NCBI RefSeq assembly: GCF_007556585.1
Contig: NZ_VJNA01000005.1
Span: forward strand, 1 to 64,000
DNA: 64,000 nt
Reading direction: 5' to 3'
Source of the DNA: Tepidimonas aquatica
Lineage (GTDB): Bacteria > Pseudomonadota > Gammaproteobacteria > Burkholderiales > Burkholderiaceae_C
In this document: positions 55,486 through 63,640 of the stretch, piece by piece
Numbering within the stretch: the stretch's first letter is position 1
How the letters are laid out: every line of letters starts with the position of its first letter
Position numbers and translations under genes: made by a program
The notes under the pieces: generated by a model
Told to the model about the DNA's origin: nothing
The model's input: the letters and a program-made list of their open reading frames with translations, nothing else
Databases searched by the model: none

Positions 55486-56407
55486 GGACCAATCCCTCCC
55501 TGCCCCGCACGGCCTCGATGCAGCCCATAACATGCACCGGCTGGCGGCCGAACAACATTATCCGGCGCAGGCGTTGTACGTGGTGGCCACACCGATCGGC
55601 AACCGGGCCGACATCACGCTGCGCGCGCTGCACGTGCTGGCGCTGGTCGACGCCGTGGCCTGCGAAGACACGCGCCATACCGCCCAACTGCTGCGCAGCT
55701 ACGGTTTGCAGCGCCCGCTGCTGGCGGTGCACGAGCACAACGAAGCCAGCGCCGCCCACGAGGTGGTGCAGCGGCTGCTGGCCGGCCAGCGCGTCGCCTA
55801 CGCCAGCGACGCCGGCACCCCTGGCATCAGCGACCCCGGCGCCCGGCTGTGCGTGGCGGTGCAAGCCGCGGGGCTGCGCTGCATCCCGGTGCCGGGTGCC
55901 AGCAGCGTCACCGCGCTGCTCAGCGTCGCCGGTCTGACCGACGGGGCAGTCACGTTGGCAGGCTTTTTGCCGCCCAAGGGCCAGGCGCGCGCCCAGGCGC
56001 TGCAGCGCTGGCTGGCGCTGCCCACCGCGGTGCTGCTGCTCGAAGCGCCGCACCGCATCGTGCGGCTGGCCGACGAGCTGCACCCGCTCGGCGCACGCCA
56101 GGTAACGGTGGGGCGCGAGCTGACCAAGCAGTTCGAGGAAATCGCCACGCTGCCGTGCGCCGAGCTGGGCAACTGGCTGGCCGCGCGGCCCGAGCGGCTG
56201 CGCGGTGAATTTGCGCTGGTGCTTCATGCCCCCGTCACACCCGGCGGGCAAGCTGCGCCAGAACTCGACGCCGAGGCACGCCGCGTGCTGGCGCTGCTGC
56301 TGCAGGAGCTGCCGGCCGCGCGGGCGGCGCGGCTGGCCGCGGCCATCACCGGTGCGCCGCGCGACGCGCTGTACGCCGCCGCCCATGCACCCGCACCGCC
56401 CGGTTGA
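55484..56407 (+). CDS. rsmI: 16S rRNA (cytidine-1402-2'-O)-methyltransferase
   Basis: Methylates C1402 in the ribosomal P site, using SAM. The 307-residue product has LYVVATPIGNRADITLRALHVL, ACEDTRHTAQLLR, YASDAGTPGISDPGARL, PVPGASSVTALLSVAG and GFLPPKGQAR, all family hallmarks of the tetrapyrrole-methylase fold. Start position is uncertain: ATG 55484 overlaps the divergent yraN start, whereas ATG 55532 (MHRLAAEQHYP) would leave a short intergenic region. Confidence 0.94.
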   Translation: MDQSLPAPHGLDAAHNMHRLAAEQHYPAQALYVVATPIGNRADITLRALHVLALVDAVACEDTRHTAQLLRSYGLQRPLLAVHEHNEASAAHEVVQRLLAGQRVAYASDAGTPGISDPGARLCVAVQAAGLRCIPVPGASSVTALLSVAGLTDGAVTLAGFLPPKGQARAQALQRWLALPTAVLLLEAPHRIVRLADELHPLGARQVTVGRELTKQFEEIATLPCAELGNWLAARPERLRGEFALVLHAPVTPGGQAAPELDAEARRVLALLLQELPAARAARLAAAITGAPRDALYAAAHAPAPPG

Positions 56408-56435
56408 CCCTAACCCCTTCAGGGAGGAGCCCACC

Positions 56436-59096
56436 ATGACGATTCGCAACCTCGATGCGTTGCTGCAACCACGCCGCGTGGCGGTGCTGGGCGCGTCGGA
56501 CCGGCCCGGCAGCGTCGGCGCCACCGTGTGGCGCAACCTGCACGGCCGCTTCCAGGGCGAGCTGTACGCCGTCAACCCCCGCCAACCGGCGCTGGGCGTG
56601 CCGGTGGCGCGCAACGTGGCCGAGCTGCCGCACGCGCCGGACCTGGCGGTGATCTGCACCCCGCCGGCCACCGTGCCGGGGCTGATCGCCGAACTGGGCG
56701 CACGCGGCACCCGCGCCGCCGTCGTCGTCACCGCGGGGCTGGACGCCACGCTCAAGCAAGCCATGCTACAGGCCGCGCGCCCGTACACCCTGCGCATCCT
56801 GGGCCCCAACTGCATCGGCATGCTGGTGCCGCACCTGGGCCTCAACGCCAGCTTTGCGCACGCGCACGCCCAGCCCGGGGCCATCGCGTTCGTCTCGCAG
56901 TCCGGGGCACTGGTCACCGCGGTGCTGGACTGGGCCAACGACCGCGGCATCGGGTTTTCGCACTTCGTCTCGTTGGGTGACCACGCCGACGTGGACTTCG
57001 GCGACATGCTGGACTACCTTGGCAGCGACCCGCGCACCCGCGCCATCCTGATGTACGTGGAGTCGATCACGGCGCCGCGCAAATTCATGTCGGCTGCGCG
57101 CGCCGCAGCACGCAACAAGCCGGTGGTGCTGGTCAAGGCCGGGCGCTCGGCCCAGGGCAGCCGCGCCGCCGCCTCGCACACCGGTGCGCTGGCCGGTGCC
57201 GACGATGTGTTCGACGCCGCCATCGCGCGCGCCGGCATGCTGCGCGTCAACACGCTGCAGCAGCTGTTTTTGGCCGTGGAGGTGCTGGCGCGCTTTCGCG
57301 ACAACCGTAGCGAGCGGTTGCTGGTGTTGACCAACGGCGGCGGCGCCGGTGTGATGGCCGCCGACGCGGCCGCGCACATGGGCGTGGCGCTGGCCACGTT
57401 GGCCCCGCCGCTGCAGCAGGCGCTGGACGCCACACTGCCGCCCAACTGGTCGCACGCCAACCCGGTGGACATCATCGGCGACGCGCCCGCGCAGCGCTAC
57501 GTGGAGGCGCTGCGCATCCTGCGCCAGGACCGCGACAGCGCGATCCTGTTCATCCACGCCCCCACCGCCATCGTGCCGGCCGACACCATCGCCGAGGCCT
57601 TGCTGCCACTGGCCACCGAACGCCCCCCGCGCGTGCTGGGCTGCTGGCTGGGCAGCGGCGCGGTGGCCGAGGCACGGGCGCGCTTTCGCGCCGCTGGCGT
57701 GCCGGACTTTGCCACCCCCGAAGAGGCGGTGCGCGCCTTTGCCTACCTGCGCCAGTACCACCGCCATCAGGAACAACTGCTGCAAACGCCGCCCGCGCCC
57801 CCCGGCATCGGGCTGGACCTACCCGCCGTTCGGGCCCTGGTGGACCAGGTGCTGGCCAGCGGGCGCGAGTGGCTGACCGAACCCGAAGCCAAACAACTGC
57901 TGGCGCACGCCGGCATCCCCACCACGCCGGTGCGCACCGTGGGGCCCGACCCCGACGCGGCGGCGCACGCCGCGCAGGCGCTGGGCTTTCCGGTGGTGTT
58001 GAAAATCCTGTCGCCCGACATCACGCACAAGTCCGACGTCGGCGGCGTGCGCCTCAACCTGCACGACGCGGCCGAAGTGCGCAGCGCCGCCCAGGCCATG
58101 CTGCAGCGCGTGGCCAACACCCGGCCCGACGCCCGGCTGGAGGGCTTTGCGCTGCAGCCGATGGTGCAGCGCCGCAACGCGCACGAGCTCATCGTCGGCG
58201 CCACCATCGACCCGCTGTTCGGGCCGGTGATCCTGTTTGGCGCCGGCGGCACGGCGGTGGAGGTGCTGGGCGACCGCGCCGTGGCGCTGCCCCCGCTCAA
58301 CGTCGCGCTGGCCGAGGCGCTGATCGAACGCACCCGGGTGGCGCGGCTGCTGCGCGGTTGGCGTGACGTGCCGCCGGCGCACCGCCCCAGCATCCACGCC
58401 GCGCTGCTGGCGGTGGCGCAACTGCTGGCCGACGTGCCGGAAATCGCCGAAATCGACATCAACCCGCTGGTCGTTGATGCCCAAGGCGCCGTGGCGCTGG
58501 ATGCGCGCGTGCGCGTCAGTGCCCAGCGCCCCGGCGGCGCGGCGCGCTTTGCCATCCGCCCCTACCCGGCCGAGCTGATCGAAGTCATCCCCTGGGGTGG
58601 CGACACCCTGACGCTGCGCCCCATCCGCCCCGAGGACGAGGCCCAGCACCTGGCGTTCCTGGAACGTGTCGACCCCGAAGACATCCGCATGCGCATCTTC
58701 TACAGCCGCCGCAGCATCGAACACACCGAACTGGCGCGGCTGACCCAAATCGACTACGACCGTGAAATGGCCTTCATCGCCACCCGCGTGCGGCCCGACG
58801 GGGGCGAGGAAACCCTGGGCGTCGTGCGCGGCATTTGCGACCCCGACAACGACAGCGCCGAATACGGCATCCTGGTGCGCTCCGACCTCAAAGGCCGTGG
58901 GCTGGGCCGCATCCTGATGGACAAACTCATCCGCTACCTACGCGCGCACGGCACGCGGCGCATCGTGGGGCAGGTGCTGCGCGAAAACACCCCGATGCTG
59001 GCGCTGCTGGCGCGGCTGGGCTTTGCCATCGCCCCGCATCCGGACGACCCCGACCTGCGCCTGGTCGAGCTGCCGCTGCAAACCCCGGCGCCCTGA
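56436..59096 (+). CDS. Acyl-CoA synthetase (NDP-forming) fused to a GNAT acetyltransferase (Pat-like)
   Basis: This 886-residue protein contains a CoA-binding and succinyl-CoA-ligase-like part (about 1-460; VAVLGASDRPGSVGATVW, ILGPNCIGML, SQSGALVTAVLDWA), an ATP-grasp domain (about 480-690; GFPVVLKILSPDITHKSDVGG) and a C-terminal GNAT domain (about 720-880; MAFIATRVRP, VRSDLKGRGLGRILMDKLI). The order is that of the protein lysine acetyltransferase Pat/PatZ, which controls acetyl-CoA synthetase. ASHTGALAG retains the histidine that becomes phosphorylated in active NDP-forming synthetases. A good SD (GGGAGGAG) precedes the ATG. Confidence 0.9.
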   Translation: MTIRNLDALLQPRRVAVLGASDRPGSVGATVWRNLHGRFQGELYAVNPRQPALGVPVARNVAELPHAPDLAVICTPPATVPGLIAELGARGTRAAVVVTAGLDATLKQAMLQAARPYTLRILGPNCIGMLVPHLGLNASFAHAHAQPGAIAFVSQSGALVTAVLDWANDRGIGFSHFVSLGDHADVDFGDMLDYLGSDPRTRAILMYVESITAPRKFMSAARAAARNKPVVLVKAGRSAQGSRAAASHTGALAGADDVFDAAIARAGMLRVNTLQQLFLAVEVLARFRDNRSERLLVLTNGGGAGVMAADAAAHMGVALATLAPPLQQALDATLPPNWSHANPVDIIGDAPAQRYVEALRILRQDRDSAILFIHAPTAIVPADTIAEALLPLATERPPRVLGCWLGSGAVAEARARFRAAGVPDFATPEEAVRAFAYLRQYHRHQEQLLQTPPAPPGIGLDLPAVRALVDQVLASGREWLTEPEAKQLLAHAGIPTTPVRTVGPDPDAAAHAAQALGFPVVLKILSPDITHKSDVGGVRLNLHDAAEVRSAAQAMLQRVANTRPDARLEGFALQPMVQRRNAHELIVGATIDPLFGPVILFGAGGTAVEVLGDRAVALPPLNVALAEALIERTRVARLLRGWRDVPPAHRPSIHAALLAVAQLLADVPEIAEIDINPLVVDAQGAVALDARVRVSAQRPGGAARFAIRPYPAELIEVIPWGGDTLTLRPIRPEDEAQHLAFLERVDPEDIRMRIFYSRRSIEHTELARLTQIDYDREMAFIATRVRPDGGEETLGVVRGICDPDNDSAEYGILVRSDLKGRGLGRILMDKLIRYLRAHGTRRIVGQVLRENTPMLALLARLGFAIAPHPDDPDLRLVELPLQTPAP

Positions 59097-59140
59097 TCGC
59101 CCACGCCCGGCCTGGCGGGGTTGACCGTTCGTCGGATTTT

Positions 59141-59212
59141 TGTTGCAGTGCAGCAAACTGCCCTTGTGTTGTCACACAGAATCCCTATACTTCGTTTTGT
59201 TGCACTGCAACA
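59141..59212 (+). promoter_or_regulatory. phaP promoter with twin 15-bp palindromic operators (PhaR-type)
   Basis: TGTTGCAGTGCAGCA (59141-59155) and the perfect palindrome TGTTGCACTGCAACA (59198-59212) have centres 57 bp apart. Between them lie TTGTGT (59164-59169) and TATACT (59186-59191), spaced 16 bp, a plausible sigma70 promoter. TGC-rich inverted repeats of this kind are bound by PhaR, which represses phasin genes until PHA granules titrate it. Confidence 0.7.
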
Positions 59213-59238
59213 TGACCTCACACACAAGGAGTCCTGCC

Positions 59239-59790
59239 ATGATCACCGCCGACCAACTCGTCGCCCTGCACAAAAAAAATGTCACCACCGCGTTCGACCT
59301 GGCCGACAAAACGTTGGCCGGCGTCGAAAAGCTGGCCGAGCTCAACCTGCAGGCCATGAAGACGCTGCTGTCTGAGTCGGCCGGGCACGCCGAAGCCGCG
59401 CTGGCCGTCAAAGACATGCAAGACCTCGTCGCGCTGCACAACGCCATCGTGCAACCGGTGGGCGAAAAGGTGGCCTCCTACCACCGCCATGTGTACGACA
59501 TCGCCTCGGGCGTGCAGGCCGAAGTGGCCAAGGTGCTGGAAGCCCAGGCCCAGGAAGCGCACAAGCAGTTCCTGGCGCTGCTGGACGGCATGGTCAAAAA
59601 CGCCCCGCAGGGCACCGAGCCGGCCGTGGCCGCCGTCAAGCAAGCGGTGAGCACCGCCGCCGCGGCGATGGAGTCGGTGCAAAAGGCCGTCAAGCAGGCG
59701 GCCGAATTGGCCGACGCCAACCTGAAGGCCGTGGCCAGCACCGCGGTGGCCGCCACCAAGGCCCCGCGTGCCGCCAAGGCGTCGGCCTGA
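59239..59790 (+). CDS. phaP: Phasin (PHA granule-associated protein)
   Basis: This 183-residue amphipathic, helix-rich protein of the PhaP family coats polyhydroxyalkanoate granules. It starts MITADQLVALHKKNVTTAFDLA, has AELNLQAMKTLLSESAGHAEAAL and an Ala/Lys-rich C-terminus (AATKAPRAAKASA). AAGGAG precedes ATG 59239. Monocistronic: twin operators lie upstream and a strong terminator downstream. Confidence 0.93.
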   Translation: MITADQLVALHKKNVTTAFDLADKTLAGVEKLAELNLQAMKTLLSESAGHAEAALAVKDMQDLVALHNAIVQPVGEKVASYHRHVYDIASGVQAEVAKVLEAQAQEAHKQFLALLDGMVKNAPQGTEPAVAAVKQAVSTAAAAMESVQKAVKQAAELADANLKAVASTAVAATKAPRAAKASA

Positions 59791-59840
59791 CGCGCTGCGC
59801 ACGATGGCGCCGTGGCCCAGCCGCGACGCCTGGATGACCG

Positions 59841-59872
59841 ACCGCGCCCTGGGGGCGCGGTTGGTGTTTGTT
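59841..59872 (+). terminator. Rho-independent terminator after phaP
   Basis: ACCGCGCCC, a TGG loop and GGGCGCGGT make a perfect 9-bp stem (59841-59861), directly followed by the T-rich TGGTGTTTGTT. This is the clearest intrinsic terminator in the window. Confidence 0.75.
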
Positions 59873-59922
59873 GCGCCGCCGCATAATAGGGTCCTCCCCA
59901 CCCCGGCACAGGAGGAACCTGC

Positions 59923-60774
59923 ATGACCCTGCAAACCATCGGCATCATCGGCGCTGGCACCATGGGCAACGGCATCGCCCAGGTCTGCGCCACCCACGGC
60001 CTGGACGTCGTGATGGTCGACATCAACGACGCCGCGCTGCACAAAGGTCTGGCCACCATCACGGCCAGCCTGGAGCGGCTGCTCAAAAAAGAAAAGCTCA
60101 CCGCCGCCGAGCGCGACGCCGCCTTGGCCCGCATTCGCACCTCAACGAACTACGACGACCTCAAGGGCGCGCAGCTGGTCATCGAAGCCGCCACCGAAAA
60201 CCTCGAGCTCAAGATCAAAATCCTGCGCCAGCTCGACGCGCTGCTGGCGCCCGAGGTCATCGTCGCCACCAACACCAGCTCCATCAGCATCACGCAGCTG
60301 GCGGCGGTCACCGGGCGAGCCGACCGTTTCATCGGTATGCACTTCTTCAACCCGGTGCCGCTGATGGCGCTGGTCGAGATCATCCGCGGCCTGCAAACCA
60401 GCGACGCCACCCACGACACGGTGCGCGACTTGGCGCTCAAGCTCGGCAAGACGCCCATCACGGTCAAGAACTCGCCCGGCTTCGTCGTCAACCGCATCCT
60501 GGTGCCGATGATCAACGAGGCCTTCTTCGTGCTGGCCGAGGGGCTGGCCAGCCCGGAGGACATCGACGCCGGCATGAAGCTGGGCTGCAACCACCCGATC
60601 GGGCCGCTGGCGCTGGCCGACATGATCGGGCTGGACGTCTGCCTGGCCGTGATGAACGTGTACTTTGCCGAGTTCAACGACAGCAAGTACCGCCCCTGCC
60701 CGCTGCTGAAGGAAATGGTGGCCGCCGGCTACCTGGGCCGCAAAACCGGCCGCGGCGTCTACACCTACGCCTGA
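59923..60774 (+). CDS. 3-Hydroxybutyryl-CoA dehydrogenase
   Basis: This 283-residue enzyme oxidises 3-hydroxyacyl-CoA with NAD, in PHA turnover, butyrate or phenylacetate catabolism (Hbd/PaaH type). The dinucleotide fold is IGIIGAGTMGNGIAQVCA; the catalytic His-Glu pair is in FIGMHFFNPVPLMALVEII, with NSPGFVVNRILVPMINEA in the C-terminal helical domain. AGGAGGA precedes the ATG. A CATAAT -10-like box is at 59882-59887. Confidence 0.94.
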   Translation: MTLQTIGIIGAGTMGNGIAQVCATHGLDVVMVDINDAALHKGLATITASLERLLKKEKLTAAERDAALARIRTSTNYDDLKGAQLVIEAATENLELKIKILRQLDALLAPEVIVATNTSSISITQLAAVTGRADRFIGMHFFNPVPLMALVEIIRGLQTSDATHDTVRDLALKLGKTPITVKNSPGFVVNRILVPMINEAFFVLAEGLASPEDIDAGMKLGCNHPIGPLALADMIGLDVCLAVMNVYFAEFNDSKYRPCPLLKEMVAAGYLGRKTGRGVYTYA

Positions 60775-60824
60775 GCGCGCACGGCCGCGCCGCGCGTGCG
60801 GGCCGCCCGCGCAAGCGGCGCGCC

Positions 60825-61346
60825 CTACACCACGGACGGCCGCGGCGCGGCCACGTAGTGACCGGATTTACCACCCTGCTTTTCCAGCAGCCGTACATCG
60901 CCGATCGTCATGCCGCGGTCGGCGGCCTTGCACATGTCGTAAATCGTCAGCAGCGCCACCTGCACGGCGGTCAGCGCCTCCATCTCCACGCCGGTCGGCC
61001 CCACCGTCTCGGCGGTGGCCTGCACCCGCACCGCCGGGCCATCGGGTTCGATGGCAAAGTCCAGCGCCACGCGCGTCAGCGCGATCGGGTGGCACAGCGG
61101 AATCAGCTCCGCCGTGCGCTTGGCGGCCATGATGCCAGCGATGCGCGCCACCCCCAGCACGTCACCCTTGCGGGCCGTGCCGCGTTCGATCAGCGCCAGC
61201 GTGGCTGGCTGCATGCGGATGCGCCCTTCGGCCACCGCCACCCGGTGCGTGGCCGCTTTGGCCCCCACATCCACCATGTGGGCTTGGCCTTGGGCGTCGA
61301 AGTGCGTCAGGGGTGAAGCTGGGGTATCGGCTGGACGGGAGCTCAT
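60825..61346 (-). CDS. moaC: Cyclic pyranopterin monophosphate synthase
   Basis: Makes cPMP, the first pterin of molybdenum cofactor synthesis, together with MoaA. The 173-residue product has [71 protein letters not shown] and [15 protein letters not shown] 61346 gives MSSRPADTP. Starts divergent from the M48 protease gene with 52 bp between. Confidence 0.96.
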   Translation of the reverse strand: MSSRPADTPASPLTHFDAQGQAHMVDVGAKAATHRVAVAEGRIRMQPATLALIERGTARKGDVLGVARIAGIMAAKRTAELIPLCHPIALTRVALDFAIEPDGPAVRVQATAETVGPTGVEMEALTAVQVALLTIYDMCKAADRGMTIGDVRLLEKQGGKSGHYVAAPRPSVV

Positions 61347-61398
61347 GGTTGCCTGCGTGGGTCGGGAATTCGGCACGAACACGCGGCATCATACGGCC

Positions 61399-63036
61399 AT
61401 GCGACCCCTCACAGGCACCCCACAGGCATCCCCCACCCCCACGCACGGGTGTGCGCTGCGCCCGTGGGCCTGCACACGGCGCCATTGGCTGACGCAAGCC
61501 CTGCGCAGCGCCTTTGCCGTGCCGGTGGCGGCGGCGCTGTGGCCATGGCTGCCCACAGCAGCCCACGCGCAGACCGCGCCCCTGCCGGCGCTGGGCGACG
61601 GCGGCGACATGACGCTGGCCGAAGAACGCGAACTGGGCGACCAGATCGCCCGCGCCATCTACCGCGACCCGGCCTACCTGGACGACCCCGCGCTGGCCGA
61701 GCTGCTGCAGGCGCTGTGGCAACCGCTGCTGGCCGGCGCACGCCAGCGCGGCGAACTCAGCGACGAGCTGGCGCAGCGCTACGCTTGGCGGCTGCTGCTG
61801 GGCCGCGACCCCACCGTCAACGCCTTTGCGCTGCCGGGCGGCTACCTGGGCATCCACCTGGGCTTGATCGGGGTCACGCAACGCGCCGACGAACTGGCCA
61901 GCGTGCTGGCGCATGAAATGAGCCACGTCACCCAGCGCCACATCGCGCGGCTGCTGACACGCCAAAGCCAGCAGGCCCCGCTGGTGCTGGCCGCGATGAT
62001 CCTGGGAGCGCTGGCGGCCAGCGCGGCCAAAAACGCCGACATCGCCGGCGCGGCGGTGGCCGGCGGCCAGGCGCTGGCGGTGCAAGGGCAGCTCAACTTT
62101 TCGCGCGACATGGAGCGCGAAGCCGACCGCATCGGGCTGGCGGTGCTGCAGGCCGCCGGCTTCGACGGCCAGGGCTTCATCGGCATGTTCGAGCGGCTGC
62201 AACAGTCGGCCCGCCTCAACGACGACGGCAGCTTCCCGTACCTGCGCAGCCACCCCCTGACCACCGAGCGCATCGCCGATATGCGCGCGCGGCTGCAACT
62301 GCAGCCCGCCAACCCGCCCACCACCAGCGTTTCGCCGCAGTGGTATGCCGCGATGGCCGCGCGCGCGCGCGTGTTAGCCGACCCGGCGCCCGACCGACTG
62401 CGCACCCACGCCCGCGCGCTGCGCCCGGACGACCCCGCCAACGCCTACGCCGCGGCGCTGGCGCACGGCCTGCTGCGCGAGCCCGCCGCCGCACTGGCCG
62501 CCCAGGCCGCGCTGCAGCGCAGCTTGCCCGCCGACGACGCCGCCGCGCAGCGCGCCGCACGCTGGCTGCGGCTGGAGCTGCTGACGCTGCTGCACCCCGA
62601 AGCCACGCTCGACCCCGCCGCGCGCGCCAGCCTGCCGGCGCTGGCGCGCACGGCGCTGGACGACGGTACGCGCGCCGGTCTGCTGCTGGCCGCGCAGGCC
62701 GCCACCCGCGGCGGCGACGGTGAGCTGCGGCGCGCGTGCGCGCAGCGGCTGCAAGCCTGGTGCGTGCAACGCCCCGACGACGCCCAGGCCTGGGAGGTGC
62801 TGGCCGGCGTGCAGCGCGCGCTGGGCTACCCCGTGCGGGCCGGCCGCGCCGAAGGCGAAGCCCGGCTGGCGCTGCTGGACGAAACCGGCGCGCTGGACCG
62901 CTTTCGCGCCACCCAACGCCTGGCGGCCCAACAGCGCAGCGACGATTGGCAGGAGCTGGCGGTGCTCGACGCCCGCGTGCGCCACGTCGAAGCCGTGCTG
63001 CGCGAGCGCGAAGCCGCGCTGCGCCGCCAGCGATGA
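61399..63036 (+). CDS. M48 family metallopeptidase, exported (BepA-like)
   Basis: This 545-residue protein has a long, arginine-containing signal region (cleavage near AHAQT, about residue 58) and a zinc protease domain with HEMSH (His172, Glu173, His176) and the third ligand in MEREADRIG. The C-terminal third is an Ala/Arg-rich helical region with TPR-like repeats. It resembles the periplasmic chaperone/protease BepA (YfgC) that monitors LptD and BAM assembly. An ATG further upstream would read into moaC. Confidence 0.88.
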   Translation: MRPLTGTPQASPTPTHGCALRPWACTRRHWLTQALRSAFAVPVAAALWPWLPTAAHAQTAPLPALGDGGDMTLAEERELGDQIARAIYRDPAYLDDPALAELLQALWQPLLAGARQRGELSDELAQRYAWRLLLGRDPTVNAFALPGGYLGIHLGLIGVTQRADELASVLAHEMSHVTQRHIARLLTRQSQQAPLVLAAMILGALAASAAKNADIAGAAVAGGQALAVQGQLNFSRDMEREADRIGLAVLQAAGFDGQGFIGMFERLQQSARLNDDGSFPYLRSHPLTTERIADMRARLQLQPANPPTTSVSPQWYAAMAARARVLADPAPDRLRTHARALRPDDPANAYAAALAHGLLREPAAALAAQAALQRSLPADDAAAQRAARWLRLELLTLLHPEATLDPAARASLPALARTALDDGTRAGLLLAAQAATRGGDGELRRACAQRLQAWCVQRPDDAQAWEVLAGVQRALGYPVRAGRAEGEARLALLDETGALDRFRATQRLAAQQRSDDWQELAVLDARVRHVEAVLREREAALRRQR

Positions 63037-63135
63037 TGCGGGTGGCACCGCAGGCACGCGCACCGGCCACGTGAGCCGCAGCGGCTATCATGCGCACCCT
63101 TGGTGAGCACGACTTTGCGAGCGACAACCCCACCC

Positions 63136-63600
63136 ATGGCCGGTATCCACATCACGGACATCGAAGCCGCGATCAACTACTGGCGCGCCCGCCAGCCGTC
63201 GCCCGACGGCGTCACGCTGCCTGCGCCGCTGCGCGCGTTGGCCGAGGTGTACGCGCTGATGATTCACTACGGCGAGGACGAGGCCGACGAGCACACCATG
63301 CCACGCCCCGCCTACGAGGCCTGGCGCGCCTGGTACGACACCACGCCGGACACACCCTGCATCGCCATTTGCTCCACCAACCAGGGTGACGCCGTCTGCA
63401 AGGGCTGCGGGCGCACGCACGACGAGGTGACCCGCTGGCCGGCGCTGACCCCCGGCGAAAAGCGCGCCGTGTGGCGGCGCATCACGCGCGAAGGCAGCGC
63501 GTGGCGCTTCAACGTGTACGCCGAGCGGGCGCTGGAGCAGCGCAGCACAGACGCGCCACCCGCGGCCACGCCGGCCGCACCGCCTGCCCCGACGCGCTGA
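63136..63600 (+). CDS. DUF3717-DUF1289 two-domain protein
   Basis: This 154-residue protein has a first part (about 1-72, MAGIHITDIEAAINYWRARQPS ... EAWRAWY) that matches DUF3717 and a second (about 75-125) with the cysteine pattern CIAICSTNQGDAVCKGCGRTHDEVTRW of DUF1289, a likely metal-binding knuckle, followed by a Pro/Ala tail. Each family is usually a separate small protein; function of both is unknown. It is convergent with purB. Confidence 0.85.
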   Translation: MAGIHITDIEAAINYWRARQPSPDGVTLPAPLRALAEVYALMIHYGEDEADEHTMPRPAYEAWRAWYDTTPDTPCIAICSTNQGDAVCKGCGRTHDEVTRWPALTPGEKRAVWRRITREGSAWRFNVYAERALEQRSTDAPPAATPAAPPAPTR

Positions 63601-63640
63601 AGCTGGGCAGCACGCAGCGGCGCGTGCCCCGGCTGTACGC

